DNA of 35,415 bases from Candidatus Sumerlaeota bacterium (GTDB lineage: Bacteria > Sumerlaeota > Sumerlaeia > UBA8349): positions 1 through 35,415 of the forward strand of contig JAFGFN010000169.1 of assembly GCA_016931035.1 (NCBI GenBank). The letters run 5' to 3'. The notes beneath the pieces were generated by a model. That model saw nothing but the letters and a program-made list of their open reading frames with translations. It was not told where the DNA came from and did no database searches. This document shows, one piece after another, positions 1-8,067 of the stretch. Position 1 is the stretch's first letter. The number at the start of each line of letters is the position of its first letter. The position numbers and the translations under genes are program-made.

Positions 1-168
1 ACGCGGCTGCTGAGAAGCAGGCGAGGAAGAACGCGGCGAAGAACCGTGAGGCGAGAAGGTCCAAGAACGTTGTCAACGGCCTCGGGAGCCCAGCGCCGCA
101 AGAAGTACAACCCGAACGTCCAGGAGAGCGCTCACACCGGACGAGACAAAGCTCCTTTTTTGTCTTGA
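1..168 (+). pseudogene. Possible degraded 3' end of an unidentified gene
   Basis: Frame 3 from the window edge reads as a Lys/Arg/Ala-rich helix (EKQARKNAAKNREARRSK, then NVVNGLGSP) with GC-rich third positions. Frame 1 then reads KKYNPNVQESAHTGRDKAPFLS and stops at 166-168. Joining the two frames near base 95 would give a coherent C-terminus, so this may be a frameshifted gene end. Tandem repeats follow immediately, an arrangement often seen behind transposase genes in GC-rich environmental genomes, but no transposase motif is visible. It could equally be non-coding. Confidence 0.25.
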
Positions 169-238
169 CCGAACCCTATCAAGAATGTCTTGACCTAACC
201 CTATCATGAATGACCCTGGTATTCTGACCCTGGTATTC
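161..238. repeat. Two adjacent short tandem duplications
   Basis: A 25-bp unit beginning TGTCTTGACC occurs twice back to back (161-185 and 186-210, two mismatches). A 14-bp unit, TGACCCTGGTATTC, follows twice (211-224 and 225-238, identical). A third related TGACCC-containing stretch follows. The rest of the gap up to 384 shows no gene. Confidence 0.8.
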
Positions 239-384
239 TAAGTCTGACCCGGGTCTTCCGAGGAGAACCGGCTCGATTGGGGAGAGGAAGGCTATTGGCG
301 CCGTTCTGGAGCATAATCAGCGCCCCACCGACGTAAAGTCGGCGGTGGCGTTCTCAAAATGGCGGGTTGCACCCGGGAAAGGAA

Positions 385-1326
385 TTAGAGGGACTGCGCG
401 CTGCGGTACCACTCGACGGTCTTGCGGATGCCGTCTTCGAAGGAGACCCGGGCCTCGTAACCGAGAACTTCGCGCGCCATCGAGACGTCGGCCAGGGAGT
501 GGCGCACGTCGCCGACGCGCGCCGGACCGAAAGCCGGAGGGACCTGGGCGCCGAGGGCCTGGTTGATCGCATCGAGCAGATCGAGGATCGAATACGACGT
601 GCCGCAGGCGATGTTGAAGACCTGACCGCTCCCCTTGCCGCAGGTGGCGGCGAGGATGTTGGCCTCGACGTTGTTGCTCACGTAGGTGAAGTCGCGCGTC
701 TGAAGCCCGTCGCCGTCGACCGTCGGAGAACGGCCTTCGAGAACCGCGGTGATGAAGATGGGAATGACGGCGCTGTAGAGCGATTTGGGGTCCTGGCGCG
801 GACCGAAAACGTTGAAGTAGCGCAGCGAGATGGTTTCGAGCCCGTAGCAGGTCGTGAAGACCGAGCAGAGGTGTTCGCCGCTGAGCTTCGCCGCCGCGTA
901 AGGAGAGAGCGGCGTGGGCAGGAGCGCTTCGGACTTCCACTCGTCTTCCTGGTCGCCGTAGGCCGACGACGACGCGGCGTAGACCACCCGCTTGACGCCC
1001 GCGTCGCGCGCCGCCAGAAGCACTTGCGTCGTTCCGATCGTCCCGACGTTGAGGCTTTCGACCGGGTCTTTCACGGATCGCGGAACCGAGGGCAGGGCGG
1101 CCTGATGAAGGACGTAATCCATGTCGGCCGCCGCGCGCTTCATCGCGTCGGGATCGCAAATGCTCCCCTCGATCAGGTCGATTCGCTCTTGGACGTCCGC
1201 CAGGTTCTCGCGCCGCCCGGTCGAGAAATCGTCGATAACGCGGACGCTTTCTCCGCGGTCCAGGAGTTCGCGGACGATGTTGGAACCGATGAAGCCGGCG
1301 CCGCCGGTGACCAGATAACTCGCCAT
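385..1326 (-). CDS. NAD-dependent sugar-nucleotide epimerase (UDP-GlcNAc/UDP-glucose 4-epimerase type)
   Basis: Extended short-chain dehydrogenase of 313 residues, full length for the family. It begins with the NAD-binding glycine motif GGAGFIG (residues 8-14), with acidic residues D32/D33 closing the Rossmann beta-2 strand. The active site is S119-S121 plus Y143-x3-K147 ([11 protein letters not shown]). [12 protein letters not shown] (73-84) and [12 protein letters not shown] (169-180) are typical of WbpP/Gne-like 4-epimerases, which interconvert UDP-GlcNAc/UDP-GalNAc or UDP-Glc/UDP-Gal for surface glycans. The exact substrate cannot be read from sequence; a dTDP-glucose dehydratase is less likely. 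It is transcribed away from ygiQ. The ATG at 1326 matches the usual family start, but its ribosome-binding site is weak. Confidence 0.9.
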   Translation of the reverse strand: MASYLVTGGAGFIGSNIVRELLDRGESVRVIDDFSTGRRENLADVQERIDLIEGSICDPDAMKRAAADMDYVLHQAALPSVPRSVKDPVESLNVGTIGTTQVLLAARDAGVKRVVYAASSSAYGDQEDEWKSEALLPTPLSPYAAAKLSGEHLCSVFTTCYGLETISLRYFNVFGPRQDPKSLYSAVIPIFITAVLEGRSPTVDGDGLQTRDFTYVSNNVEANILAATCGKGSGQVFNIACGTSYSILDLLDAINQALGAQVPPAFGPARVGDVRHSLADVSMAREVLGYEARVSFEDGIRKTVEWYRSAQSL

Positions 1327-1341
1327 ATGTTGCGGTTCTTT

Positions 1342-1378
1342 CCGAGAGAGGGTCGTTGGGACCGAAGCCGTCTCTCGG
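1342..1378. other. Inverted repeat in the epimerase leader
   Basis: Arms CCGAGAGA (1342-1349) and TCTCTCGG (1371-1378) are perfect and 21 bases apart. They lie 16 bases upstream of the epimerase ATG on the minus strand, within the divergent gap to ygiQ. They could form a leader hairpin or be an operator; chance is possible. Nothing else stands out in 1379-1541. Confidence 0.35.
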
Positions 1379-1541
1379 CGTCCCCGCGCGAGGGCTCGAT
1401 CCGCATGAAGCCTTATCCCCTATCGGGCCGGTTTTCGCAAGCGCGTTCCATATTGTTTTGCGCCTCGCCGAGCCCCGTGGGATGATCGGCCAGCGAGTCT
1501 GGTGCGGCGTCGGCGCCGGACGGGCGGACGAGGCGAACGGA

Positions 1542-3353
1542 ATGGGCGCATCGGAAAGACCTCGGTTGTTTCTGCCAACGACGCGCGACGAGATGCGCGT
1601 CCGTGGGTGGGACGCGCTCGATGTTCTCCTGGTGACGGGCGACGCCTATGTGGATCACCCCGCGTTCGGCGCGGCGGTGATCGGCCGCGTCCTCGAAGGC
1701 GCGGGCTTTCGCGTCGGCATCGTCGCTCAGCCCGACTGGCGACGCGACGACTCGGTCTCGGCGATGGGAAGGCCGCGTTTGTTCGCGGGCGCGACGGCCG
1801 GGGCGATGGATTCGATGGTGGCCAACTACACGGCCAACCGCCGACCTCGGCGCGACGACGCTTACTCCCCCTCGGGTCGGGCGGGCGCTCGACCCGACTA
1901 CGCGACGATCGTCTACACCAGCCTCCTGCGCCATGCGTTCCCCGGACTGCCCATCGTCCTGGGCGGAATCGAGGCGAGTCTGCGCCGATTCGCGCACTAC
2001 GACTACTGGAAGGACGAAGTCCGCCGCTCGATCCTCCTCGACTCCAAGGCCGATCTAGTGGTCGCGGGAATGGGCGAGACCGCCGTCGTCGAGATTGCCC
2101 GGCGTCTCGCGAACGGAGGCGATCTCAGGCGGATCCCCGGGACGGTCGAGTGGTATCGCGAATCCGAGTTTCCGTTCCCGCCCGAATCCGACGAGGCGAC
2201 CGTCATCCCTTCTTTCGAGGAGGTTCGCGACTCGAAACGCCGCTATCTCGAAATGGCCCTCGAACTCGAACGAGCGGTCGGGCGCGCCGGGGGACGGCGT
2301 CCCGTCGCGCAACGTCACGGCGACCGGTGGGTGGTCGAATGGCCCGCGCCCGTTATGTCGTCCGTGGAACTCGACGCGGTCTACGCTCTGCCCTTTCAAC
2401 GCCGCGCGCACCCCTCCTACGCCGAAGGCATTCCCGCTCTCGAACCCGTGCGTTTCTCGGTCGTGAGTCACCGGGGCTGTTTCGGCGGGTGTTCGTTCTG
2501 CGCCCTGGCGCTGCATCAGGGGCGTCGAATCGTATCGAGGAGCGAAGAGTCGATCCTGTCCGAAATCCGTTCGCTCGCGCGCCATCCCGATTTCCGCGGC
2601 ACGGTGAGCGACGTCGGAGGCCCTTCGGCCAACATGTACGGAATGGGCGGGCGCGACCTAGCCGTGTGCGAGCGGTGCGGCCGCGTTTCGTGTCTCTGGC
2701 CCGCTGTCTGTTCCAACCTCGATACGTCTCACGCGCGACAGGTCGGGCTTCTCCGCAAAGCCTTGGCAATCCCGGGCGTGCGACACCTGTTCGTCGCCTC
2801 GGGTATCCGATACGATCTCTTGCTCGGGCGGCGTACCGCTCGACGAGGACGAGGAACGACGACTTTCGCCCGACTGCGCAAGGATCGGAAGGACTATCTG
2901 CGCCTCCTGGTCGAGCGGCTCGTGGGAGGCCACTTGTCGGTCGCACCCGAGCACGTCTCGCCGCGCGTGCTGCGCCTGATGCGCAAGGCGCCGTTCGAGA
3001 CCTATGTGGAGTTCAGTCGCCTTTTCGCCGAGTTGAGCGCCCGCGCGGACAAGAAGCAGTACCTCATGCCCTATTTCATCGCCTCGTTCCCCGGCTCGAC
3101 CGAGCAGGACATGAGCGAAGTCGCGAGTTTCCTCGAAGGCGCCGGACAGAAGATCGAGCAAATCCAGGACTTCCTCCCCGGACCGATGACGGTCGCTTCC
3201 GCGCTCTACTGGTCGGGCCTCGATCCGGAGGGGTTCGACCCCGTTGACGTCCCCCGAACCGTCCAGGAACGCAACGCCCAACGCCGCATCCTCCTTCGCC
3301 GGTCCCAGGCGGCCCGCCCTCGGAATTCGCGACGCTCCAGGAGGCGGCGCTGA
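1542..3353 (+). CDS. ygiQ: YgiQ-family radical SAM protein (UPF0313)
   Basis: 603-residue protein. The N-terminal signature [19 protein letters not shown] lies near residues 22-40. The radical SAM cluster motif is C313-x3-C317-x2-C320 ([11 protein letters not shown]), followed by ALHQGRRI. These identify the YgiQ family, which is widespread but of unproven biochemical function; it binds a [4Fe-4S] cluster and S-adenosylmethionine. The C-terminus ends in a short Arg-rich tail. The reading frame is open further upstream, but family similarity begins only after MGASERPR at 1542, which has a GAGG-like site just upstream. It is the first gene of a plus-strand run, divergent from the epimerase. Confidence 0.93.
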   Translation: MGASERPRLFLPTTRDEMRVRGWDALDVLLVTGDAYVDHPAFGAAVIGRVLEGAGFRVGIVAQPDWRRDDSVSAMGRPRLFAGATAGAMDSMVANYTANRRPRRDDAYSPSGRAGARPDYATIVYTSLLRHAFPGLPIVLGGIEASLRRFAHYDYWKDEVRRSILLDSKADLVVAGMGETAVVEIARRLANGGDLRRIPGTVEWYRESEFPFPPESDEATVIPSFEEVRDSKRRYLEMALELERAVGRAGGRRPVAQRHGDRWVVEWPAPVMSSVELDAVYALPFQRRAHPSYAEGIPALEPVRFSVVSHRGCFGGCSFCALALHQGRRIVSRSEESILSEIRSLARHPDFRGTVSDVGGPSANMYGMGGRDLAVCERCGRVSCLWPAVCSNLDTSHARQVGLLRKALAIPGVRHLFVASGIRYDLLLGRRTARRGRGTTTFARLRKDRKDYLRLLVERLVGGHLSVAPEHVSPRVLRLMRKAPFETYVEFSRLFAELSARADKKQYLMPYFIASFPGSTEQDMSEVASFLEGAGQKIEQIQDFLPGPMTVASALYWSGLDPEGFDPVDVPRTVQERNAQRRILLRRSQAARPRNSRRSRRRR

Positions 3354-3373
3354 AAAACGCACGCCAAACACAA

Positions 3374-3413
3374 TATAAACCACTTACAAAACCCTGTACA
3401 AAGCGTGTAGAAA
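3374..3413 (+). promoter_or_regulatory. AT-rich promoter-like patch with three helically phased repeats
   Basis: The ygiQ-pectate lyase gap (3354-3496) holds an AT-rich island in otherwise GC-rich DNA. It contains a TATAAA box (3374-3379). Three TA(C/G)AAA cores follow at 3385-3390, 3397-3402 and 3408-3413, spaced 12 and 11 bases apart, about one helical turn. Such phasing suggests a regulator site or a bend controlling the lyase gene. No good -35 box is visible. Confidence 0.4.
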
Positions 3414-3496
3414 TCTCCAGAATCGTGGGTTGCTCGGCCAACGGCCTCCCGGCTGACGTCCCCGCCAACCCACCCTCGCCGGAGAAGTCCGCACGC

Positions 3497-5104
3497 ATGA
3501 AATCCTCTCATACCCCGGATCGCTACCTCCAAGCCGTTCGCAGTTTCGCCGACCGAATCCTCGAGTGCGGGCGCGACGTCTACGGCAAAGAGCCCACTCC
3601 CCTATTCGTGGACGTCCTCGATCTCGAAATGCGCCAAGCGGTCAAGTGGCGGCCCGCCGACCCTAAGGTGGGCGAAAGGGTGCTCTCGAATCAGGCGTAT
3701 CAACAGGTCTTCTTCCGGATGTTGGACGGACTGACCCGTCTGACGGGAGAAGAAATCTACAAACAAGCCGCTATCGACGCGACCCGCTACGCCCTGAAGA
3801 ACCTGCGGAGCAACGGTCTGATCTATTGGGGAGGACACGCCACCTGGGATCTGACGGCGGGCGCTCCCGGTTTCGCGGCGATGAAGGGCACCCAGCACGA
3901 ACTCAAGTGCGTCTTTCCCTACTACGAGTTGATGCACGAGGCCGACGCCGACGAGACCCAACGCTACATCGAGGCATTCTGGAACATCCACGTCATCGAA
4001 TGGTTGAACCTCGAGTTCAGCCGTCACGGCTCGCTCGGCAAGGACGAACAAGTCCCAACAACCGTCCCCTGGGACAACACGTACAAGGGCGGCCCCGTTT
4101 TTTTTGTCGGAAAAGGTCTGACCTTCATCAACACGGGAACCGACCTCAGCTACGCCGCCGCCATGCTGAGCCGCCTGAGCGGCGATCCCCGGCCCCTCGT
4201 CTGGGCCAAGCGCCTCGCGCACCGCTACGTCGAGACGCGCAACGTCCAGACGGATCTCGGCGGATACCAATTCAGCATCTCGCAGCTCCCGGGAGGCCGC
4301 GGAGACCGAGCGCGCGACCAGTTCGGCGATCAGCTCCGCACCCACTATGTGATCGAACCGGTCTTTCTCAACTCGCGCCAGGTGCGGACGGTCCTCGCCA
4401 GCGCGGGAGCGTGTAAGATGAAACTGGGCGAGATCTTGGGCGAGGAGGGACGCGATCTGTGCCAGTGGGCGGTCGAGGACCTGGTCGCCTACGGCAAGCA
4501 CTCGTACGACGAGGCGGACAACGTCGTCCACCCGATGCTGACCGACGGCCTTCGCCTGACGGGGCTGGTTCCGGAGAAGAGCGGGTATTTCGGACCGGCG
4601 GGCAAGCCGCTCGCCGCCGCGCCGGCCGATCCGGCGCTGTTCTGGGCCTACGCCCTCGGATACCGGCTATCGGGCGACCCGTTCCTGTGGCGAATCGCGC
4701 GATCCATCGCCCGAGGGAACGATCTGGGCGACATCGGCGCGTCGCCCGGGGACACGCCGTCCATGGACCTTTCGTGCGAGTCGAGCGACGCGCACTGCAT
4801 CTTCGGCGCGATTGAACTTCATCGGGCTACCGGGAATCCGGCCTTCCTCGAATTCGCGCAACGCATCGGAGACAGCATCCTCGTCGAATGCCGCCAGGGC
4901 GATTTCTTCGTCTCGGGGCGCAACAGACCGGTGGCCCGACTCGACAATATCGAATCCTTCGCCCTCTTGCATCTCTACGCCGCGCTCCGCGACAAGACCG
5001 ACCGGGTTCCCGACCATGTCGGCGGATTCGGAACCTATTGGGGCGGCAGACGCGACGGGAAACGCGAAAGACGCCAGGAGATTCTGTTCGACGGCACGGC
5101 GTAG
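3497..5104 (+). CDS. Family 2 polysaccharide lyase (pectate lyase, Pectate_lyase_2)
   Basis: 535 residues, the normal size for PL2 enzymes, which cleave polygalacturonate by metal-assisted beta-elimination in an alpha/alpha barrel. Residues equivalent to those of Yersinia YePL2A can be placed with identical spacing: H114 (YWGGHATWD), E135 (HELKC) and H177 as metal ligands, with R176 (FSRHGS) as catalytic base. In the Yersinia enzyme, as I recall, these are H109, E130, H172 and R171. There is no signal peptide, so it probably acts in the cytoplasm on imported oligogalacturonides. The ATG at 3497 has GGAG 12 bases upstream; the open frame from 3425 lacks a better start. The one-carbon fusion gene follows 60 bases downstream. 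A second pectin-related gene is at 22841-23743. Confidence 0.88.
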   Translation: MKSSHTPDRYLQAVRSFADRILECGRDVYGKEPTPLFVDVLDLEMRQAVKWRPADPKVGERVLSNQAYQQVFFRMLDGLTRLTGEEIYKQAAIDATRYALKNLRSNGLIYWGGHATWDLTAGAPGFAAMKGTQHELKCVFPYYELMHEADADETQRYIEAFWNIHVIEWLNLEFSRHGSLGKDEQVPTTVPWDNTYKGGPVFFVGKGLTFINTGTDLSYAAAMLSRLSGDPRPLVWAKRLAHRYVETRNVQTDLGGYQFSISQLPGGRGDRARDQFGDQLRTHYVIEPVFLNSRQVRTVLASAGACKMKLGEILGEEGRDLCQWAVEDLVAYGKHSYDEADNVVHPMLTDGLRLTGLVPEKSGYFGPAGKPLAAAPADPALFWAYALGYRLSGDPFLWRIARSIARGNDLGDIGASPGDTPSMDLSCESSDAHCIFGAIELHRATGNPAFLEFAQRIGDSILVECRQGDFFVSGRNRPVARLDNIESFALLHLYAALRDKTDRVPDHVGGFGTYWGGRRDGKRERRQEILFDGTA

Positions 5105-5147
5105 TAAGAATCGACAAGGAACGATCCGGCCGAAACAGACATTCCAG

Positions 5148-5154
5148 AAAGGAG
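5148..5154 (+). promoter_or_regulatory. Ribosome-binding site fixing a GTG start
   Basis: AAAGGAG lies 10 bases upstream of the GTG at 5165. No in-frame ATG precedes residue 30, where the MetF fold would already be cut, so this site decides the start. Confidence 0.8.
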
Positions 5155-5164
5155 TTCCCGTCCG

Positions 5165-7585
5165 GTGGGAATTCTTCAGTCGCTTCGCGAAAAGCAATTC
5201 ACCTGCATCGTCGAGTTTACGCCTCACTCGCGGGCCGACGTTCAACGCATGGCCGAGGTCAGTCGCGACTTGGCCGCTTTGAACGACAAGTACGCCTCCA
5301 AGGGGGTGAAGATCGCGGGCGTCGCATTGACGCAGAATCCCGGCGGTTCGCTGGCCTACGAACACCACGCGGCATTGGCGGTGCTCAACGAGAAGGGCAT
5401 GGGCGAAGGGATCGAGGCGATGCCCCACATCACGGGCAAGGAGATGAACGCCGACGCCCTGCGGACGATCTTGCGCGCTCTAGCCGAGGCCGGCGTGACG
5501 ACGATTCTCGCCCTCACGGGCGACGTCCCCGGCTCGGCGCAAGGCGTGTTCGAGCTCGACTCGCTCGGCATTCTGGAACTGGCGAACGAAATCAGCTACT
5601 CGCTCCTCAAGAAGGCGCGCAACCCCGAACAGATGGCCCAGATCCCGGTCCTGAACGCCGGGGCCGCCGTCTCGCCGTTCAAGTACACCGAGGGCTCGCT
5701 CGCGATGCAGCTCATCAAGGCGTCGAAGAAGGTCCGCGCCGGAGCCGCGTTTCTGATCTGTCAGTCGGGGTGGGACGCCGAGCGTTCCGAATTCCTCCTC
5801 AACGAACTCCAGGTTGAGAACACGCCCCTGATCGGCAACGTCCAGGTGGTCAACTACGTCGCCGCCCGTTTCATGCGCTCGCTGCCCGGATGCGTGATTA
5901 GCGATCCGTTCCTCGAACGGCTTCGAGGCGAGACCGCCGACGACGCGCAGGAACGCGCTTCGCAACAGGCGGCCATGTTCCGAGGTCTCGGCTATGCGGG
6001 GATTCATATCGGGAAACCGGGGGACTTCCAGTCCGCCGAAGAAGTCGAGGCGATTCTCGACCGCGCGCTCGAGATCCCGGACTGGCGTGAGCACAAGGAA
6101 AACCTGACGTTTCCCATGCCCGAACGGCCCGCTCCCCTCCTGCGGTCGAGCGCGAGCGTGTCGAAAGCGGTGCACAATCTCGTTTTCGACGAGGCGGGGG
6201 CGCTGCACGGAATCGCCCGCGCCGCGCTTTCGCCTTTCAATCGCTCGGCGGAGCGCGAGGGCGGGCTCTATCGGCTCTTCAAGGGGTGGGAGGCGATGGG
6301 CAAGGGCGTTCTCTACCAGTGCGAAAACTGCGGCGACTGCTTTCTACCCGAGAATCAGTACGTCTGCACGATCGGCGAGTGCGAGAAGGGCCTGAACAAT
6401 CCGCCCTGCGGCGACGCCGACCCGACTGGGATCTGCGGCAACAATCCCAATCGGGTGTGCGTGGGCGAAAAACTCTACTATCGCCTCGTTCACTACAAGG
6501 CGCTCGACAGTTTCAAGCGGACGATCCTTCCTCCACGCGACTATGCCTTGCGCAACACGGCCTCAGTCCTGAACTACTTCTTCAACCGCGATCACGCGAC
6601 GAAGCCGAATCCGCTCGCCTCGAGCGGCCTGATTCAAATCGGCGAACTGCTCCACGCCACCATCCCCTTCCCCGGAGCCGCGATGCGCCTCATGCTCGAA
6701 GCGGGCGACAAGGCGTTCTCGGAATCCAACAAGGGACGCCTCGTCGTCGAGCATCTGATCGCCGACCAAGCGCGACAAGGAGCGAACTACCTCGACGTGA
6801 ACCTCGACGCCCTCGGCGCGCCCAACGCGCCCGACCTGATGCGCGGCTTCGTTCGCATGATTCGCGAGCACGGCTGCGGCGTTCCGCCGTGTGTGGACAG
6901 TTCCGACGTCGCCGTGCTGCGGGCGGGTCTCGAAGAATGGTTCGCCCTGTCGGACGCCGCGAAGCAGAACGGCGGCGAAACGATTCGTCCGCCCCTCGTC
7001 AATTCGATTCCGTTCGTCGAGCGCGAGAAGTTCCGCCCCTTGATCGCCATGCGGGCCGATCGGCCCTTCGGCATCGTCTGTCTCCTGGTCGGCATGGCGG
7101 GGCCGCTCAAGTCGCCCGACGAGATGTTCGAGGCGGCCCGCGAGATGTTCTCGCTCGCGACCGAAGCGGGATTCCAACCCGGCGATATCTTCTTCGACAC
7201 CGTGACGCTCGGGATCGCGTCCGACGGATGCATGGACGCGATGGGCAACATCAAGGCGTCGCACACGCGCAATTCGTTCCTGGCCATCGAGCGCATCCGG
7301 AAGGACCCGACGATGAAGGGGGTCCACGCCCTGTTGGGCGTTTCGAACTGGACGTTCGGCGCTCAGCGTCGCCGCATCGGCCACATCCGCGCCTTCATCG
7401 CCGCCGCCCAGAAGTACGGTCTCGACGCCGTCATCGCCGACGTCGAGAAAGAGTTCGGCCTGCGCGAAGCCGCGCCCGAGCTCGTCGAATTCGTCGAGAT
7501 GTTCGTCGGTTTGGACGGCGGCGAGGAATCGATGCTTACCTACAGCGCCGAAATGCAGAAGGCCCGACAGGCAGGGTGGATCTGA
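5165..7585 (+). CDS. MetF-MetV-methyltransferase triple fusion (one-carbon metabolism)
   Basis: 806 residues in three parts. Residues 1-320 are a methylenetetrahydrofolate reductase (MetF) barrel with catalytic-type E17 (VEFTPHS) and D120 (ALTGD), both placed as in E. coli MetF. Residues 325-475 match the MTHFR C-terminal/MetV domain and carry eight cysteines (C386, C389, C392, C401, C406, C415, C424, C432), enough for one or two metal clusters. Residues 480-806 are a pterin-binding methyltransferase domain like AcsE or the central MetH domain, with YLDVNLDA (542-549), NSI (613-615) and GVSNWTFG (725-732). Expected chemistry: reduce methylene- to methyl-tetrahydrofolate and pass the methyl to a corrinoid protein, or the reverse. 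GTG start with a strong ribosome-binding site. MetFV complexes are normally separate polypeptides in acetogens. No corrinoid partner is encoded nearby. Confidence 0.88.
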   Translation: MGILQSLREKQFTCIVEFTPHSRADVQRMAEVSRDLAALNDKYASKGVKIAGVALTQNPGGSLAYEHHAALAVLNEKGMGEGIEAMPHITGKEMNADALRTILRALAEAGVTTILALTGDVPGSAQGVFELDSLGILELANEISYSLLKKARNPEQMAQIPVLNAGAAVSPFKYTEGSLAMQLIKASKKVRAGAAFLICQSGWDAERSEFLLNELQVENTPLIGNVQVVNYVAARFMRSLPGCVISDPFLERLRGETADDAQERASQQAAMFRGLGYAGIHIGKPGDFQSAEEVEAILDRALEIPDWREHKENLTFPMPERPAPLLRSSASVSKAVHNLVFDEAGALHGIARAALSPFNRSAEREGGLYRLFKGWEAMGKGVLYQCENCGDCFLPENQYVCTIGECEKGLNNPPCGDADPTGICGNNPNRVCVGEKLYYRLVHYKALDSFKRTILPPRDYALRNTASVLNYFFNRDHATKPNPLASSGLIQIGELLHATIPFPGAAMRLMLEAGDKAFSESNKGRLVVEHLIADQARQGANYLDVNLDALGAPNAPDLMRGFVRMIREHGCGVPPCVDSSDVAVLRAGLEEWFALSDAAKQNGGETIRPPLVNSIPFVEREKFRPLIAMRADRPFGIVCLLVGMAGPLKSPDEMFEAAREMFSLATEAGFQPGDIFFDTVTLGIASDGCMDAMGNIKASHTRNSFLAIERIRKDPTMKGVHALLGVSNWTFGAQRRRIGHIRAFIAAAQKYGLDAVIADVEKEFGLREAAPELVEFVEMFVGLDGGEESMLTYSAEMQKARQAGWI

Positions 7586-8067
7586 GCGCCCCTCGGGAGC
7601 CTTTCCTGCCCGCTTCCAGGGCGTGTCGCCTACAGTTGGGCTCCCTGTGTGTGTCGCCTGGATCGGACTCCAGGAACTCCTCAAGGAAGAACGGTCTCCT
7701 CTCATGTTTCTCAGCCCTGTAGGGGCGATCTATGGACGTCCGAAGACTACAGGAATAGGCCGCCCCTATAGGGCTCCTTCCGAGCGCAATCGCTTTTCCC
7801 AGGGCGCTGCCCTGGGCTTCACTAGGGCCGCCCCTTCGGGGCGAAGACAGTGAGTATCCCGTGCCCGCAGGGATTCGTTAGTGTGGATTCGGTGTAATCG
7901 ACGGCAAAGACTGCGAAGAGCGAGAACTTCAAATCGGTGGGTCGCACCCGACGTCCTCCATCGCTGTCCGTTCTCCTTGCCCTCCGTCCCCGAATGCTTT
8001 AAGAATGGACCAGCATCCGGTGTCGATACCCGGAGATCTCCACATCGAACTCCTTGCCGGAGGAATC
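7586..8067. other. Non-coding gap rich in palindromes
   Basis: No gene is visible. A hairpin CCTGGA/TCCAGG (7657-7674) lies downstream of the fusion gene, and a cluster of palindromes occupies 7713-7843. From 7844 to the RNase gene there is only the ribosome-binding site at 8059-8064 and no convincing promoter. Confidence 0.6.
7713..7843. repeat. Palindromic repeat cluster (REP-like element)
   Basis: Near-perfect inverted arms AGCCCTGTAGGGGCG (7713-7727) and CGCCCCTATAGGGCT (7761-7775) are followed by the palindrome CCCAGGGCGCTGCCCTGGG (7798-7816) and the hairpin CGCCCCTTCGGGGCG (7829-7843). Similar CAGGGC.GCCCTGG / GCCCC..GGGGC strings recur as dispersed intergenic repeats in many GC-rich environmental genomes. 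Any transcript would fold strongly, so it may also end the upstream operon. Confidence 0.65.

Noticed and set aside
161..238. CRISPR array
   Set aside because: The repeats are directly adjacent without spacers, only two copies each, and no cas gene is present.
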